Part shown: positions 54,321 to 64,000 of the stretch, one piece after another
Position numbering within the stretch: position 1 is the first letter of the stretch
How the letters are laid out: each line of letters starts with the position of its first letter
Assembly (NCBI RefSeq): GCF_964275005.1
Contig: NC_092694.1
Span: 29,095,132 to 29,159,131 of the forward strand
DNA length: 64,000 nt
From: Diadema setosum
Lineage: Eukaryota > Echinodermata > Echinoidea > Diadematoida > Diadematidae
Direction of reading: 5' to 3'
Notes under the pieces: generated by a model
What the model saw: only the letters and a program-made list of their open reading frames with translations
Told to the model about the DNA's origin: nothing
Database searches by the model: none
Made by a program: the position numbers and the translations under genes

Positions 54321-55844
54321 TCATTCAAGGGGCATATCTGTTGGATATGCGCTGCAGGATCTTAGATAGAGCCATTCCTCAACAACTTGTTGCCGGGTCT
54401 TGTAATCCGTGGCTAAGCAAAACATTGGCGGCTGGTCCAAGACAATGGGTTTGGGCTTTTTCGGTAGTTTTTCCTCCAGACCTACGACAGGAGGCGGTTC
54501 CTCTACCACCGGCGGTGGGGGCGCTTCCTCCACGGGAGGGGGTTCCGGGGATTTCTTCTTCTTTTTCTTTCCTTTCACCTTTGCGTTGCCGCTTTTGCTC
54601 CTCGAACTCCCCGGGAAATTTTTCTTTTTCCCACCAGACTTCGGCGACTTGGCCCGATTCCCTCTTGGGCTAATCGCCTTCGTACTGACAAGTTTTTCCT
54701 TAAAAGTCACTTTCTTACTATCAGTCGTACTCGAGTTGTCGTCTGTGTCACCGCTCTTCAAAATTGTCTTTCCCGCCTTTTTCCTGGACACGCTACTGAC
54801 GTCTGAATTTGCATCCGAGGTATCCCCTTTTCCTTTCTTCCCTTTTCCCTTGCCCTTGCCTTTGCCTCCTTTTCCGCTCGATTTTCCTTTCTTCCCCTTA
54901 CCTTTGGAAGTCGTTGACATTGTGGACAGAGTTTCTAATTTCGTCAACGCCTCGTCTCGCGCTTTTTCAACTTCGCTTAGCTGAGCCTTGATCACTTCCG
55001 TTTCCGCGCGCGCGAACGCCAGGAGTTCCTCGGCTTCCTTCCGCGCTCTCGCCTCCTCGATCAACCTAAGTTTCTCCTCTTCCCTCTCCCGTTTTTCCCG
55101 CTCGATGGCCTCAATCCTCGCCCTCTCTTCGGCTTCCTTCCTCGCTTTCTCCTCAGCTTCCTGTCTCTCCTTCTCCTCGATGGCCTTCTGCTTCCAATAC
55201 TCTTCCGGCGCCTCCTCCTTCTCTTTGTCCGTGAAGGCTTCCCGAACAGAGAACGGTCTCAAGTTGTCCTTACTGGCAATCTGCACACGATGCAAGTCTT
55301 TTCCGATCGCGGGGTGCGGTGACGTCACCGGACCCATCGCGTTGGCGACGGCGTACTTATCCAGAGTTCCTCTTACAAAGTACGTGTCGAATCGTTCGTT
55401 CTTCTGCACGAGTGCGGACGTGCAGCGCGTGGGTCTGACATTGAGGTATCGTCTGCTGTCAAAGAATCTCATCGACTCGCGATTCGCTCCCGCTCCCGAG
55501 CTGAAGGAACTCAAATCGTGAACAGACACTGATCGATTGCTCTTCGGGGTGCCGACGTTGTTGTTCGAGTCTCTCTGCGTCGGTAAGGCCTCGGTCGCTG
55601 CCCCTTCCTCGGCAAACTGCACCGTTCTCTCGAACAGACATTTTCCGAGCTCGCGCTGGAACTCCGATTCCAGGTCGCGCACGCGCGGGATCAGAAAGTT
55701 GGAGTCAACTATGTATCCCCGGGATTCGGAGGGGTGAATCTGTGAGTTCCCGAGCGGTATCGTGGTATTCCAGCTTGCGCGAAGTCCTCTACCGATACGC
55801 GCACTGACGCTCCGGGGTCTTCGTGTCGTCGCTGCGGTAGACAT
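54321..55844 (-). CDS. Unrecognised single-exon protein, 507 residues, coiled coil plus Lys/Gly/Ser-rich and Pro-rich tail
   Basis: I do not recognise this family. The frame is open from the ATG at 55844-55842, with TAG two codons upstream in frame, so the start is well fixed. Visible layout: a Ser/Arg-rich start (MSTAATTRRPRSVSARI); a mixed globular-looking stretch about 45-200 (DSNFLIPRVRDLESEFQREL, RRYLNVRPTRCTS, RPFSVREAF); a charged Glu/Arg/Ala coiled coil at about 210-305 (KARKEAEERARIEAIERE); GKGKKGKSSGKGGKGKGKGK-type basic repeats near 313-338; a Lys/Ser region with KKVTFKEK; poly-Lys then PEPPPVEEAPPPPVVEEPPP; and a non-repetitive end, FCLATDYKTRQQVVEEWLYL then RSCSAYPTDMPLE. GC content is well above the flanks. 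The conserved-looking C-terminus and lack of introns suggest an intronless or retrocopied gene, perhaps cytoskeletal; that role is only inferred from composition. Confidence 0.85.
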   Translation of the reverse strand: MSTAATTRRPRSVSARIGRGLRASWNTTIPLGNSQIHPSESRGYIVDSNFLIPRVRDLESEFQRELGKCLFERTVQFAEEGAATEALPTQRDSNNNVGTPKSNRSVSVHDLSSFSSGAGANRESMRFFDSRRYLNVRPTRCTSALVQKNERFDTYFVRGTLDKYAVANAMGPVTSPHPAIGKDLHRVQIASKDNLRPFSVREAFTDKEKEEAPEEYWKQKAIEEKERQEAEEKARKEAEERARIEAIEREKREREEEKLRLIEEARARKEAEELLAFARAETEVIKAQLSEVEKARDEALTKLETLSTMSTTSKGKGKKGKSSGKGGKGKGKGKGKKGKGDTSDANSDVSSVSRKKAGKTILKSGDTDDNSSTTDSKKVTFKEKLVSTKAISPRGNRAKSPKSGGKKKNFPGSSRSKSGNAKVKGKKKKKKSPEPPPVEEAPPPPVVEEPPPVVGLEEKLPKKPKPIVLDQPPMFCLATDYKTRQQVVEEWLYLRSCSAYPTDMPLE

Positions 55845-55921
55845 GTTTTCCTAACTGCCTCTCTGCGAACTGTAATTCTTGTCCCTTGCTATGAAGATAA
55901 AGTGCGGGATAAGTGGCAATA

Positions 55922-56536
55922 TCAGATAAGCGTAGTTGTAAGTATGTTTACATAGTCAACGATGAAGTCTCTTTCACTATCTTTCAAAAGGCTTAACAAA
56001 GTGAACAGCAGTGTTTGCAGTGGCAGTTCATTGATGACGTAACGCGGTATATCGTAGAGATGCACATAATTGCTTAGCAAGGAGCAGTCGAAGCCCGTAG
56101 TCCTTGTACCCGCTTTTATAAGGACATCACCAAACAGAAGGAACGCAGAGCAAATAGTAACGGGGGAATCTCGCGGCATTCGTACAATCGCGTCTTGCAT
56201 ACGGTTGTTTGTCTTCGCAGTAAAACGCAGATCCTTCAGAACAAAACAGCTCGATTGTATGAAAGAGTCTTTCAAAAGATACGCCAACTTCAGGGCAGCG
56301 TCACAGCTCGTCACGTAGTACTCAGCCAATCCTCCACACACTTCGCCTCGCGGTAACGACAGGAACTCTAACGTCGAGACTGCATGCACTGCACTTAATA
56401 GACTAAACTCAGTTCGTCTCACATAATAAAACAGAAATCGAATCTCTTCATAAAGCCTTTTCCCAGTTGTATTGTCAGTCCCCGAGTGTATGATTCCAAT
56501 ACAATGAGAGTAATCAAAACTGTAATAGTAGAGCCT
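55922..56536 (-). CDS. Unrecognised open frame of about 204 codons without an upstream ATG; possible terminal exon
   Basis: The frame is open from 56545 to the TGA at 55924-55922. No ATG occurs before the middle of the frame, but a 3' splice-like site (ttctgtctaaataattcag) ends at 56537, so this may be the last exon of a spliced transcript. The translation is non-repetitive and protein-like: SHCIGIIHSGTDNTTGKRLY, EEIRFLFYYVRRTEFSLLSA, VCGGLAEYYVTSCDAALKLA, VHLYDIPRYVINELPLQTLL. It is mostly helical-looking and hydrophobic, with no transmembrane run of full length and no motif that I can name. It ends 77 bases before the ATG of the coiled-coil gene on the same strand. An open frame this long is unlikely by chance at this base composition. 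Confidence 0.5.
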   Translation of the reverse strand, partial: RLYYYSFDYSHCIGIIHSGTDNTTGKRLYEEIRFLFYYVRRTEFSLLSAVHAVSTLEFLSLPRGEVCGGLAEYYVTSCDAALKLAYLLKDSFIQSSCFVLKDLRFTAKTNNRMQDAIVRMPRDSPVTICSAFLLFGDVLIKAGTRTTGFDCSLLSNYVHLYDIPRYVINELPLQTLLFTLLSLLKDSERDFIVDYVNILTTTLI

Positions 56537-56719
56537 CTGAATTATTTAGACAGAAGGCTTCGAAACTCTGAAAGCGGTTGCTGATGCGTAACGCTGACCC
56601 TGACCAGAGCTTTATTGAAGTCCGTTAATCCGTCATTAACGATGCAGAATCCTACTAAATGGGCGCCTCGCAACGTTTCTCGTACATTAATGAGCAAGAC
56701 CCATCTCCTTCATCCTTCC

Positions 56720-56733
56720 AGCGGCCATCTTGC
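56720..56733 (-). promoter_or_regulatory. YY1-like site, candidate promoter for the minus-strand genes
   Basis: On the minus strand it reads GCAAGATGGCCGCT, a near-complete YY1 site in the forward orientation for minus-strand transcription. It lies about 185 bases upstream of the 56536 frame. This is a motif match only. Confidence 0.35.
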
Positions 56734-59700
56734 TACACGCAGTCGGATTGCTTCTGGTTACAGCTGCACATCAAAGCTCAACGTTTTATGCCACAGGTCA
56801 AAGTGAATGTTTTGAATTTGATCGATGCACTGCCAATAGGGTGGAGAGTCACTAAGTATTGATGGTCCTTCTTGCATGCGTTACCGGAAACATAGGGACG
56901 AAACTTCAACTGGTCTCCAAAAGACCTGAGGATTAAAAAAAAAAAGGAAAGAAGGAAATTGAATGTTATGAACGTTACTTTCCTGTCCATTTTGAATGGT
57001 ATTCAGAAATATTCGTATGAACATGATGAACACGTGATGAATACAAATTTGTGGATTTTGGTATTTTGAAGATTTCTGTCAAGTGGTATATATAATGAGT
57101 TAATGGTCACATCCCGCCAGTCGATTATTGTTCCTTATTGAACTCCATGGTTGATTATGCACCTGCTCATACAATTTACACAAATAGTCTGCGATTGCGG
57201 TTTACCTCAAACAAATTCAGCGATCAATGGTCCTGTGAATCGAGAGCTAAAGGTAATCGATCATGGAGCCAAAACCCGCCAATAGTGGGTGACCTTGCAC
57301 GCAGTATCAGTCTTCACACGAGTGATCGTGGAATCGATAATTCGGTCGGTATAGCGCTGATTTCGCTGTCGTCTGCTACGAATTTAACGTTTTTTACTCA
57401 TGGCCGAAATGACAGTTAACTCTCTTTTTTTCTTATCCCACACACACTGATGGGAAATTGTCATTACCGTATAAAACATCGCTCAATTCTATGTTGTAAT
57501 ACTGAATCAGATGTAAAAGGGCATAATCAGCTAGGATATCTGGGACAGTTATGATAATTACAGTATGAAGGCCCACTACAAACAAAACATCCCATTTTCA
57601 TAACCATTTCTTTTTACACAACCGTTCGCATGTTGGTTTGTACATCGCTGATAAAATTATACTGATAAAATCCCTAACCACTGTATATACCATTACAACT
57701 TCTTCTGTTTCTACTTCAAATGTTACTATTAATGTCAGAAACTGTTATGATTTGGGGGTGTTTTATCATTTTTGTTTGGCCTTTCACAGATTAAAGTTTT
57801 GGAAGTCTAGATAAATCGCACGAACCATGCGATGAGAAAGCAATCAATTATTATAGGATAACTGAACCAATTATACGCCTCCAAAATTTAGTCACATTTT
57901 GCTATATATAGCACACATTGATACCATCATATTTCTTGTCTTTTATTGGGGTAGTTCGGCCTAAGCAGAAAAAAAAGACTTTCTTTACTTGGAGAAAAAC
58001 CCATTCATGATGATTTTGTTAGTTGTTGTTGGGTTTTTTTTTTTCTTTCTTGTCTGTTTTTGGTGTGTTTTGCTGTGTTATCGTCATATTGACGATTTTC
58101 ATACAGGATAAGTCGTCAATAGACGAAAGGCAGCGATTATATTATAAGCATCACTTCACCATGTCTGTTATGGAAAGGTGGATATTTGTTATAGGCAATG
58201 ACGATAATGATTGTAATAATGCAGAAGGTAACCGAAATACATTATAGTATTATTGTACTGGTATCCGATAGAGTATATGAAATACAATACGATGGTGGTC
58301 ATTTCAATTCTGCTAACGACACATACATGTACATTGTAGCACATAAACTACAGATGATATGGACGATATCGAGAATGGTACCCTCATTATCCTCATCACA
58401 TCAGGGCAATAGATGATCCCTACCCCCCCCCCATAAAAAAGCGCATCCATGTAATTCATTATTTTGTTTATTACGTGTTATGATTAAGATGAACAATTCA
58501 CTATCATTATTGTTATTAGCATTATCACTCTGAATCAATGATTATTCTCTATTATCATTATCATTATTATCGTCAATATGAAGTTACATCTATAGTCGTT
58601 TGATTAATGAAAACACATTATTCTGTTTATATCCCACCAAAAAAGTAAATAAATAAATAGATACGCAGAGTCGAATAGAAAAAAAAAATGGCGAACTACA
58701 GAATAGCCTCAATTTGATACCAATAATCGGACACCTTAGTGGTAAGCTGTACCTTTAAATTTATTCAATCCTGGCTTTTTCTAATCAAACTAATTGCCAT
58801 ATCCCTGCCGCATGTTCTAATCAATTCAGTTCGCAACAAACGTACATACTTATACATAAACAGAGCACCTGCTTCAGACACCATCAATTTACTTTCATGA
58901 AAGGTTATACTGCAGCGTAGATAACCACGTCGGGCCTTTATGTATTATTGAAACATTCATTATATACTGGGATAATTACAATTTGGCCGTGAGGGATGAG
59001 CATCCCTGATGTATTATGGGATGAAAGAAAAAGAATGGCGCCGATGTGTGGCGCCGTGAGACCAATGCTTAAAGGGAGGGTGGTTTGGCGGTTTGGTAAA
59101 ATGTACAGCCTTATGATCTCTGTGTCGACGTTCTTCTACATACGTTCATGCATTTCGTTCAAAACATACACTTTGTCGCTTATTACAAAGTATGAATGAG
59201 GATAAGATCTAATGGATCTTTCTTCTCAAATGTACATATCATTACATTCGTAAGTATTCCAAAGATATGAGATGAAAATGACACAATTTGCCTGTGTATT
59301 TGTCTGTGTGTGTGTGTATCTGTCTGTCCTTCTGTCGATTTTTTGTTTCTCCTTTATTTCATGTACACCGTGTAACAACCAAACTACAAACCCAAACATG
59401 TTACTGTTTTCCCTGGCACTAATTTTCCACTAGCAAATTTTGCAATACGAAAGAAAAGGTATACACAAACACACATAACGATACTGCACAAAATCATAAT
59501 TACGTCTGTCTGGATGCAGGGGAATGTGGACAATCTAATACCTCTTTTTACGCAGATATAACCTCCATTCATCATAGTGAATGTGACTATGCGCCATCTA
59601 ACATGGCGGAGAGAGGACTAAGCTGTCTAAAGCCTGTACATTCAGAGAGAGACAATCAGTTTGTTCTCGCATAGGCGGATCATACACCTAAACGGCTCAC

Positions 59701-60070
59701 GGTATAATTCCTATCCCGGAGCTATAGTTGTTGACAAATTGGAATTCTTTTGAAATGGAAATTGACGCAAAGCACACATTGTGTTGCAATTCATTTTGCA
59801 CGCAAGTCGAAGTGTATTTCAGCTTTAATGACTTCACGAGGAGATCGAATTCCATAGATACGCACATGGTGCATACATGTAGATCTATAAAGTATATTTT
59901 GTATACAGTACTACGCGTATATTGCACGTCTCTCTCACACTCTCTCTCTCTCTTTATATGATATATTATGTACACATTCTACAAGTGTATGTATACTCTA
60001 TATATAGCAAAAGAGGCTGCTGAAAACTGCTTATCCAATAAAGGCGAGCCAATGGAGTAAAATGGAGTCA
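56734..60070. other. Intergenic, nothing supported
   Basis: AT-rich. GCGCCATCTAACATGGCGGA at 59591-59610 holds two opposed ATGGCG-type words. A C-run lies at 58423-58432 and TC repeats at 59931-59954. No coding sequence that I can defend. Confidence 0.4.
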
Positions 60071-60196
60071 AAAGGGGCCTGAGCTTTCGATCCTAGCAGA
60101 ATCTTCGTCAGAGGCAAAAAAAAAAAAAAAAAAATGATTTTTTTTTTTTTTTCCTCTGACGAAGATTCTGCTAGGATCGAAAGCTCAGGCCCCTTT
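60071..60196. mobile_element. Perfect 44 bp inverted repeat around an A-run/T-run, retroelement-terminus-like
   Basis: The left arm 60071-60114 (AAAGGGGCCTGAGCTTTCGA, continuing TCCTAGCAGAATCTTCGTCA then GAGG) is perfectly complementary to the right arm 60153-60196. Between them are about 18 A, TG and about 15 T. The outward flank on the left (GCGAGCCAATGGAGTAAAAT) is not mirrored on the right. The arm reads CTCTGACGAAGATTCTGCTA then GGATCGAAAGC, a word type that I associate with the ends of Penelope-like elements; this family call is from memory and tentative. Confidence 0.5.
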
Positions 60197-61719
60197 ATAC
60201 TCTATATTCAATGTACACAACATATAGATCATTTAACCTTATGAATTGTCAAAATATGGAAATAATTGGAATCATGTACATATGCACTGTATATACTGTA
60301 TATAAATTAATGTAATTATCATATTATATGCATGAAGAGCTTGAATGTAAAAACTGATAAACGCCATTTTCAAGTTTTTTATGAAGATCATCATCAAATA
60401 GAGAAAAAAATATTTTTTTTCATATGATATGCTGCATTATAGTTACAATGTACAAGTAACAAGAAAGGTTTTTAAAGCTAAAACGATTATCACATAGAAT
60501 TTGATTATTTTCTTTGTTTTTCAGCACCTTCAATCTCAATGAAAATGGATATATCGGGTTTTGCACTTAGACTCTTCATGTACACATACACTCGTGCACA
60601 CAAACGTATGTACATGTATACATGATACACTTTATATTGTCATGGTATTTTTCACCTGTTAAAACATTTCTCTATTTCTTTATGCTACTTTATTACAAAG
60701 AAACGCATTCTTAATAAGGATGTTTTTGACATGATTTTTCTGTCTATACATGATCGTAATTATTCAATTGTCCATAAACCAACATAATATAGCACGCTAA
60801 CTCGTACACTGATAGCTTTTGTATTGCACAAAATAGGGCAAAATAAAAAGTATATCAAGAAAATCGAAAATCGAAATAAAAGAAACACGAAGAACGTTAT
60901 GTTGCGGGGAACAGAATCAGAAATTGAAAAGAAGAAAAGAAAAAAATGAGTGAGAGCAAGGTTGAAAGAACGAAAAACAAGATGAAACACAATATCGCAA
61001 AGATCTAAAAGGGAGAAGACAACTTTAGGTAGGTATGACTATAGCCAAGAAATAGAATATAAACCATGGACGTTATGAAGTAGTTTTTGACATCAACAAA
61101 ATTCGATCTATATCAAATATCATGCAATTTACAGGAAGAATGGTGAATTCCAAATGGCGTACAGTCCATTATAACTATTCTTTATAACAGGTAAGTGTAA
61201 ACAAGAGTCCCAATTTCCGTACCTGTCTGTACAGGATAGTCTTGTCCTACATTGTATTAAAAGAAAACCTTATACAGTATGCTCCCTGTCCAGAGAGTAC
61301 GCTGTATGGCTGCATGAATTTTAAATTGCAGAAAGGGAACTCTTGTAAACGGCTTCCTTTCATACCATGACATTTCGGGTTCCTTAATCAGCGACGAAAT
61401 GAGTGTTTAAAGTATGATCGCATATCTCCCAGTTGATACACCTCAGAAAAAAACGTGACTTCCACACGCTAGACAGTAATAGTATACAATGTTAAGAGCC
61501 TCACAGCACGGGTAGTTTAATTCAAGTTGACTCACCTGTGATATACCGTGTACGTTGGTCTTGCTAAATGAAGGAAAGTATTCCAAGTTTTGTTTCCAGA
61601 AGTATGTCTGCTTTAAAGTTTTGAGAGTCCGTGGCCAAGAAATCATCAGATAGTGGTAATAAGTGGGAAATTCATCACGCTATAAACTACCACTTATCAT
61701 CGTCAACTGCAGACAGCGG
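60197..61719. other. Intergenic, nothing supported
   Basis: AT-rich sequence without coding character or delimited repeats. Confidence 0.45.
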
Positions 61720-62030
61720 AACGACGAGTGTACTGCCCCCGGACAACTCGGGCGTGGAATGAAGTGTGGGTCCGACCGTTCACTTTGCACAAGCCAATGT
61801 CGGCCGCAAAGTTTTACGTGCACTGCGCTTGTTCGGTCCCCCTTCATCGATCTTTGTGTGGGGGGCTGAAGTCGTTGATCTGTGACCCGCGGTTGCTAGG
61901 GTGTTGCTACGGAGCGGCTGTCGAGTCGTCTGACGGCCGATTACAGCCGCCGAAGGTTTACGCCCACTTGGCCCCGTGTGTGTCTGTGCGAAGCACTGGA
62001 ATATAGGAATCTTTCTCGAATCCATACGTT
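61720..62030. promoter_or_regulatory. CpG-richer island with RFX-type half-sites
   Basis: About 310 bases with clearly more C, G and CpG than the surrounding kilobases. GTTGCTAGGGTGTTGCTAC at 61892-61910 contains two direct GTTGCTA half-sites like those in RFX X-boxes, though not in the usual inverted arrangement. Frames are open on both strands but without family matches. It could be a promoter or a first exon of a gene not otherwise visible. Confidence 0.3.
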
Positions 62031-63962
62031 CACAAGTCGTCTGCTTTGAAATCGGAAAGTCTAAAAATCCTAGTTTTTGATATTATATATATAATCTAAA
62101 ACTAGTACGAGAAGATGAATTCCAATTCAACAGTAAAGAGCGAAGTGCCCGTATGGTGAAGAGGGGATTAGATGATTGTACGCGCTCAAAGAAAAAGAGC
62201 TCGGGACTGCGTGATTGTCAATGAGGGGGTGGTGTTATTGTCTCTTGCCGTAGGATATTTTGTTCGGTTTTGTTAAGTTTTGTTATTCATCAAAGGACTT
62301 AAAGGGTTTGTTTGACCCCCAGCTGATTCCGTAGTCTTGTTCCGTTCTGCGTTCATAACATAGCGCGCTATATGTCTCAACATGTAGGCCTACCTGGGTG
62401 CAACCCTGCGAAAAACAAAGTATGTAAGGGGACACGTAAACATTAAAGACACGAGTTCAAATTCAACCCCCAGTTCAATCCGTGATAAAAGTAGTGTCGA
62501 ATAAGCTAAACACTGAAGGTTTCACAAAATTTAGACTGAATAGCAAACTTACGGATCATCAAAAATCCACATGTTTTTCCTGGTAGGGCTACACATGTAG
62601 GTCAATGCATACTCAAATGAAATATAAGTTATCCTTCAAAATTCCAGTTCTATACGAATAAACATGTAAACACTATGTGCTTTTTCATAACTTTGAGCAT
62701 AAAAATGAGAATGCTGACTGAAGAAGATATAACTATAGATTTGCATTCCATTTAGTCTTATAACACCACACTATAGCAATGGTAACTTTTTAGCGGAAGG
62801 AAAATCGAACGATCTCCCATATGTTTAGTAATTATAAGAATTACACTGTTTGACATAACATGTTTGCTCTATTTTGCAACATTTCACATTTGGCCTTTCC
62901 TCATACTCCGTCATACTGCGCATTCCAGGAATACCCAATCATATCAAATGAAGTGTCATTTTAAAGATAAGTAATGACGCTTTCTTATGGTGTCACATTT
63001 GAATGAAATGATATAGTTTTGAGAGAAATATGATACGTCAAATTGGACTTGCAGAACTTTTTTTAGGAGTTTATGTTTAAATTAATGCTATCAGTGTACC
63101 CTGATTATCGAAAATTTCTCTTATTCACCTGAACAAACCTTTTCTGACTTCAAGAAAAATAGATTGCAACCTGCATACATCAGTCTGATTAGATATAGTA
63201 TTCTACATAGCCCTAACGACAAGTCACAGATTATTTTGCGAAGAGGAGGGAGAGGAAATCTGCTGGATAATTAATTGATCAATTATTGATTAAAAACAGA
63301 TTTAATCATAATTTAATCACCGGCAGGTTCGTGAGGAAATGAAGGCGTCATCTGATTTTGACGTCATCTTATTGTTGACGTTTTCTAATTTTCATCATGT
63401 GGCTGTTACCGGTATCATAGCTTTGCGAAAACGTGTGATACTTCAAAATTCCATATTTTTCTATCTTTTAAGTGTGTGCTTAATTTTACTAAAATAGAAC
63501 ATAAACCCATACTACTTCTGTTTGTTAACGTCACCTTCTCTTATCAAAGTGAGCATGAACGAAAACTGGAGGTTCCCTTTAGAATCCGGAAAATGAACGA
63601 ATCATACATTTGAAATGAAAGGAAATTAAATAATAAAGGGATTTTCCCTTCCCATTTGCTTTTCGAGTTGTATTACCTAGAAGAGACCCCATAGAGTCAG
63701 AAATGTTGACGGGTTTTCTTGAGCTGCTGCTCGCTCAGGTCAAGTGTCATGAACAACTGATATGATTTCGATTGACGGAGAACAACATAATTGCATGACT
63801 TTCTCTCGACCTTCGAGACGTGTGTATTTGTTTAAACCTGGAAACAACCAGGAAGGGGGCTCTTTTTTCACATGAACGTTTCTTGTTGCTAAAAGATTGG
63901 GGATATGATGACCTGTCACGACGTCGCGTCGTGGTGTTCAACCTCTCGGTACAACAATGCAT
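62031..63962. other. Intergenic, nothing supported
   Basis: AT-rich, no gene, RNA or delimited repeat. Confidence 0.45.
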
Positions 63963-64000
63963 CCCCCGCCCCCCCCCCCCCCCCCCCACACACACACACA
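63963..64000. repeat. C-run and (CA)n at the right edge
   Basis: A run of about 24 C, once interrupted by G, then CACACACACACA reaching the window edge. Confidence 0.92.

Noticed and set aside
54409-55521. Plus-strand open frames of 191 and 177 codons opposite the coiled-coil gene
   Set aside because: They are Phe/Ser/Leu-rich shadows of the Lys/Glu-rich minus-strand gene and have no independent motif.
60153-60196. Hammerhead ribozyme call on the palindrome arm
   Set aside because: A CUGANGA-like and a GAAA word are present, but stem II would be only four pairs with a bulge and no clear stem III or cleavage triplet is seen. It is left as a question, not a feature.

Overview
This window is ordinary eukaryotic genomic DNA, most likely from a marine invertebrate deuterostome. 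An echinoderm is my best guess. The reasons are multi-exon genes with GT-AG introns, many short inverted-repeat DNA transposons, abundant TACATGTA and TAGGCCTA words, and proteins that align with vertebrate orthologues across the conserved blocks. The species cannot be fixed from the sequence alone. Nothing bacterial or viral is needed to explain the window.

Three regions carry genes. (1) At 1-2052 on the minus strand lie the first three coding exons of CSE1L (exportin-2/CAS); the gene continues past the left edge. (2) At 9282-39260 on the plus strand lies a complete NUP153-like nucleoporin gene. I read 19 coding exons that join without a frame break into 1684 codons plus a stop. The product has a conserved N-terminus with an amphipathic helix, two RanBP2-type zinc fingers, a long FG-repeat domain and a basic C-terminal tail. 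(3) At 54321-56545 on the minus strand lie a single-exon gene for a 507-residue coiled-coil, lysine-rich protein that I do not recognise and, 77 bases upstream, a second long open frame without an initiating ATG that looks like a terminal exon.

CSE1L and NUP153 sit head to head, with 7.3 kb between their start codons. Both products act in the importin-alpha cycle: exportin-2 returns importin-alpha to the cytoplasm, and Nup153 is a nuclear-basket docking site for importins. The space between them holds separate promoter-like clusters: NRF1-, ETS- and E-box-like sites near 5.4-5.6 kb, and E-box, CCAAT, YY1 and AP-1 sites near 9.12-9.17 kb. A diverged pair of 0.9 kb purine-biased repeats lies in inverted orientation at 3.74-4.60 kb and 10.63-11.5 kb, one on each side.

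Much of the rest is transposon debris: at least four copies of a 210 bp TA-flanked MITE, two copies of a piggyBac-like TTAA element in neighbouring NUP153 introns, two copies of a CAGGGC-ended hAT-like element (one with an intact 8 bp target duplication), two copies of an element with a TGCCTCCG hairpin at its head (one carrying tandem 145 bp units full of AGGTCA half-sites), several foldback elements (the largest 631 bp with 300 bp arms), a SINE-like element split by a foldback MITE, and microsatellites. The stretch from 39.3 to 54.3 kb, and most of 56.6-64 kb, shows no coding sequence that I can support.
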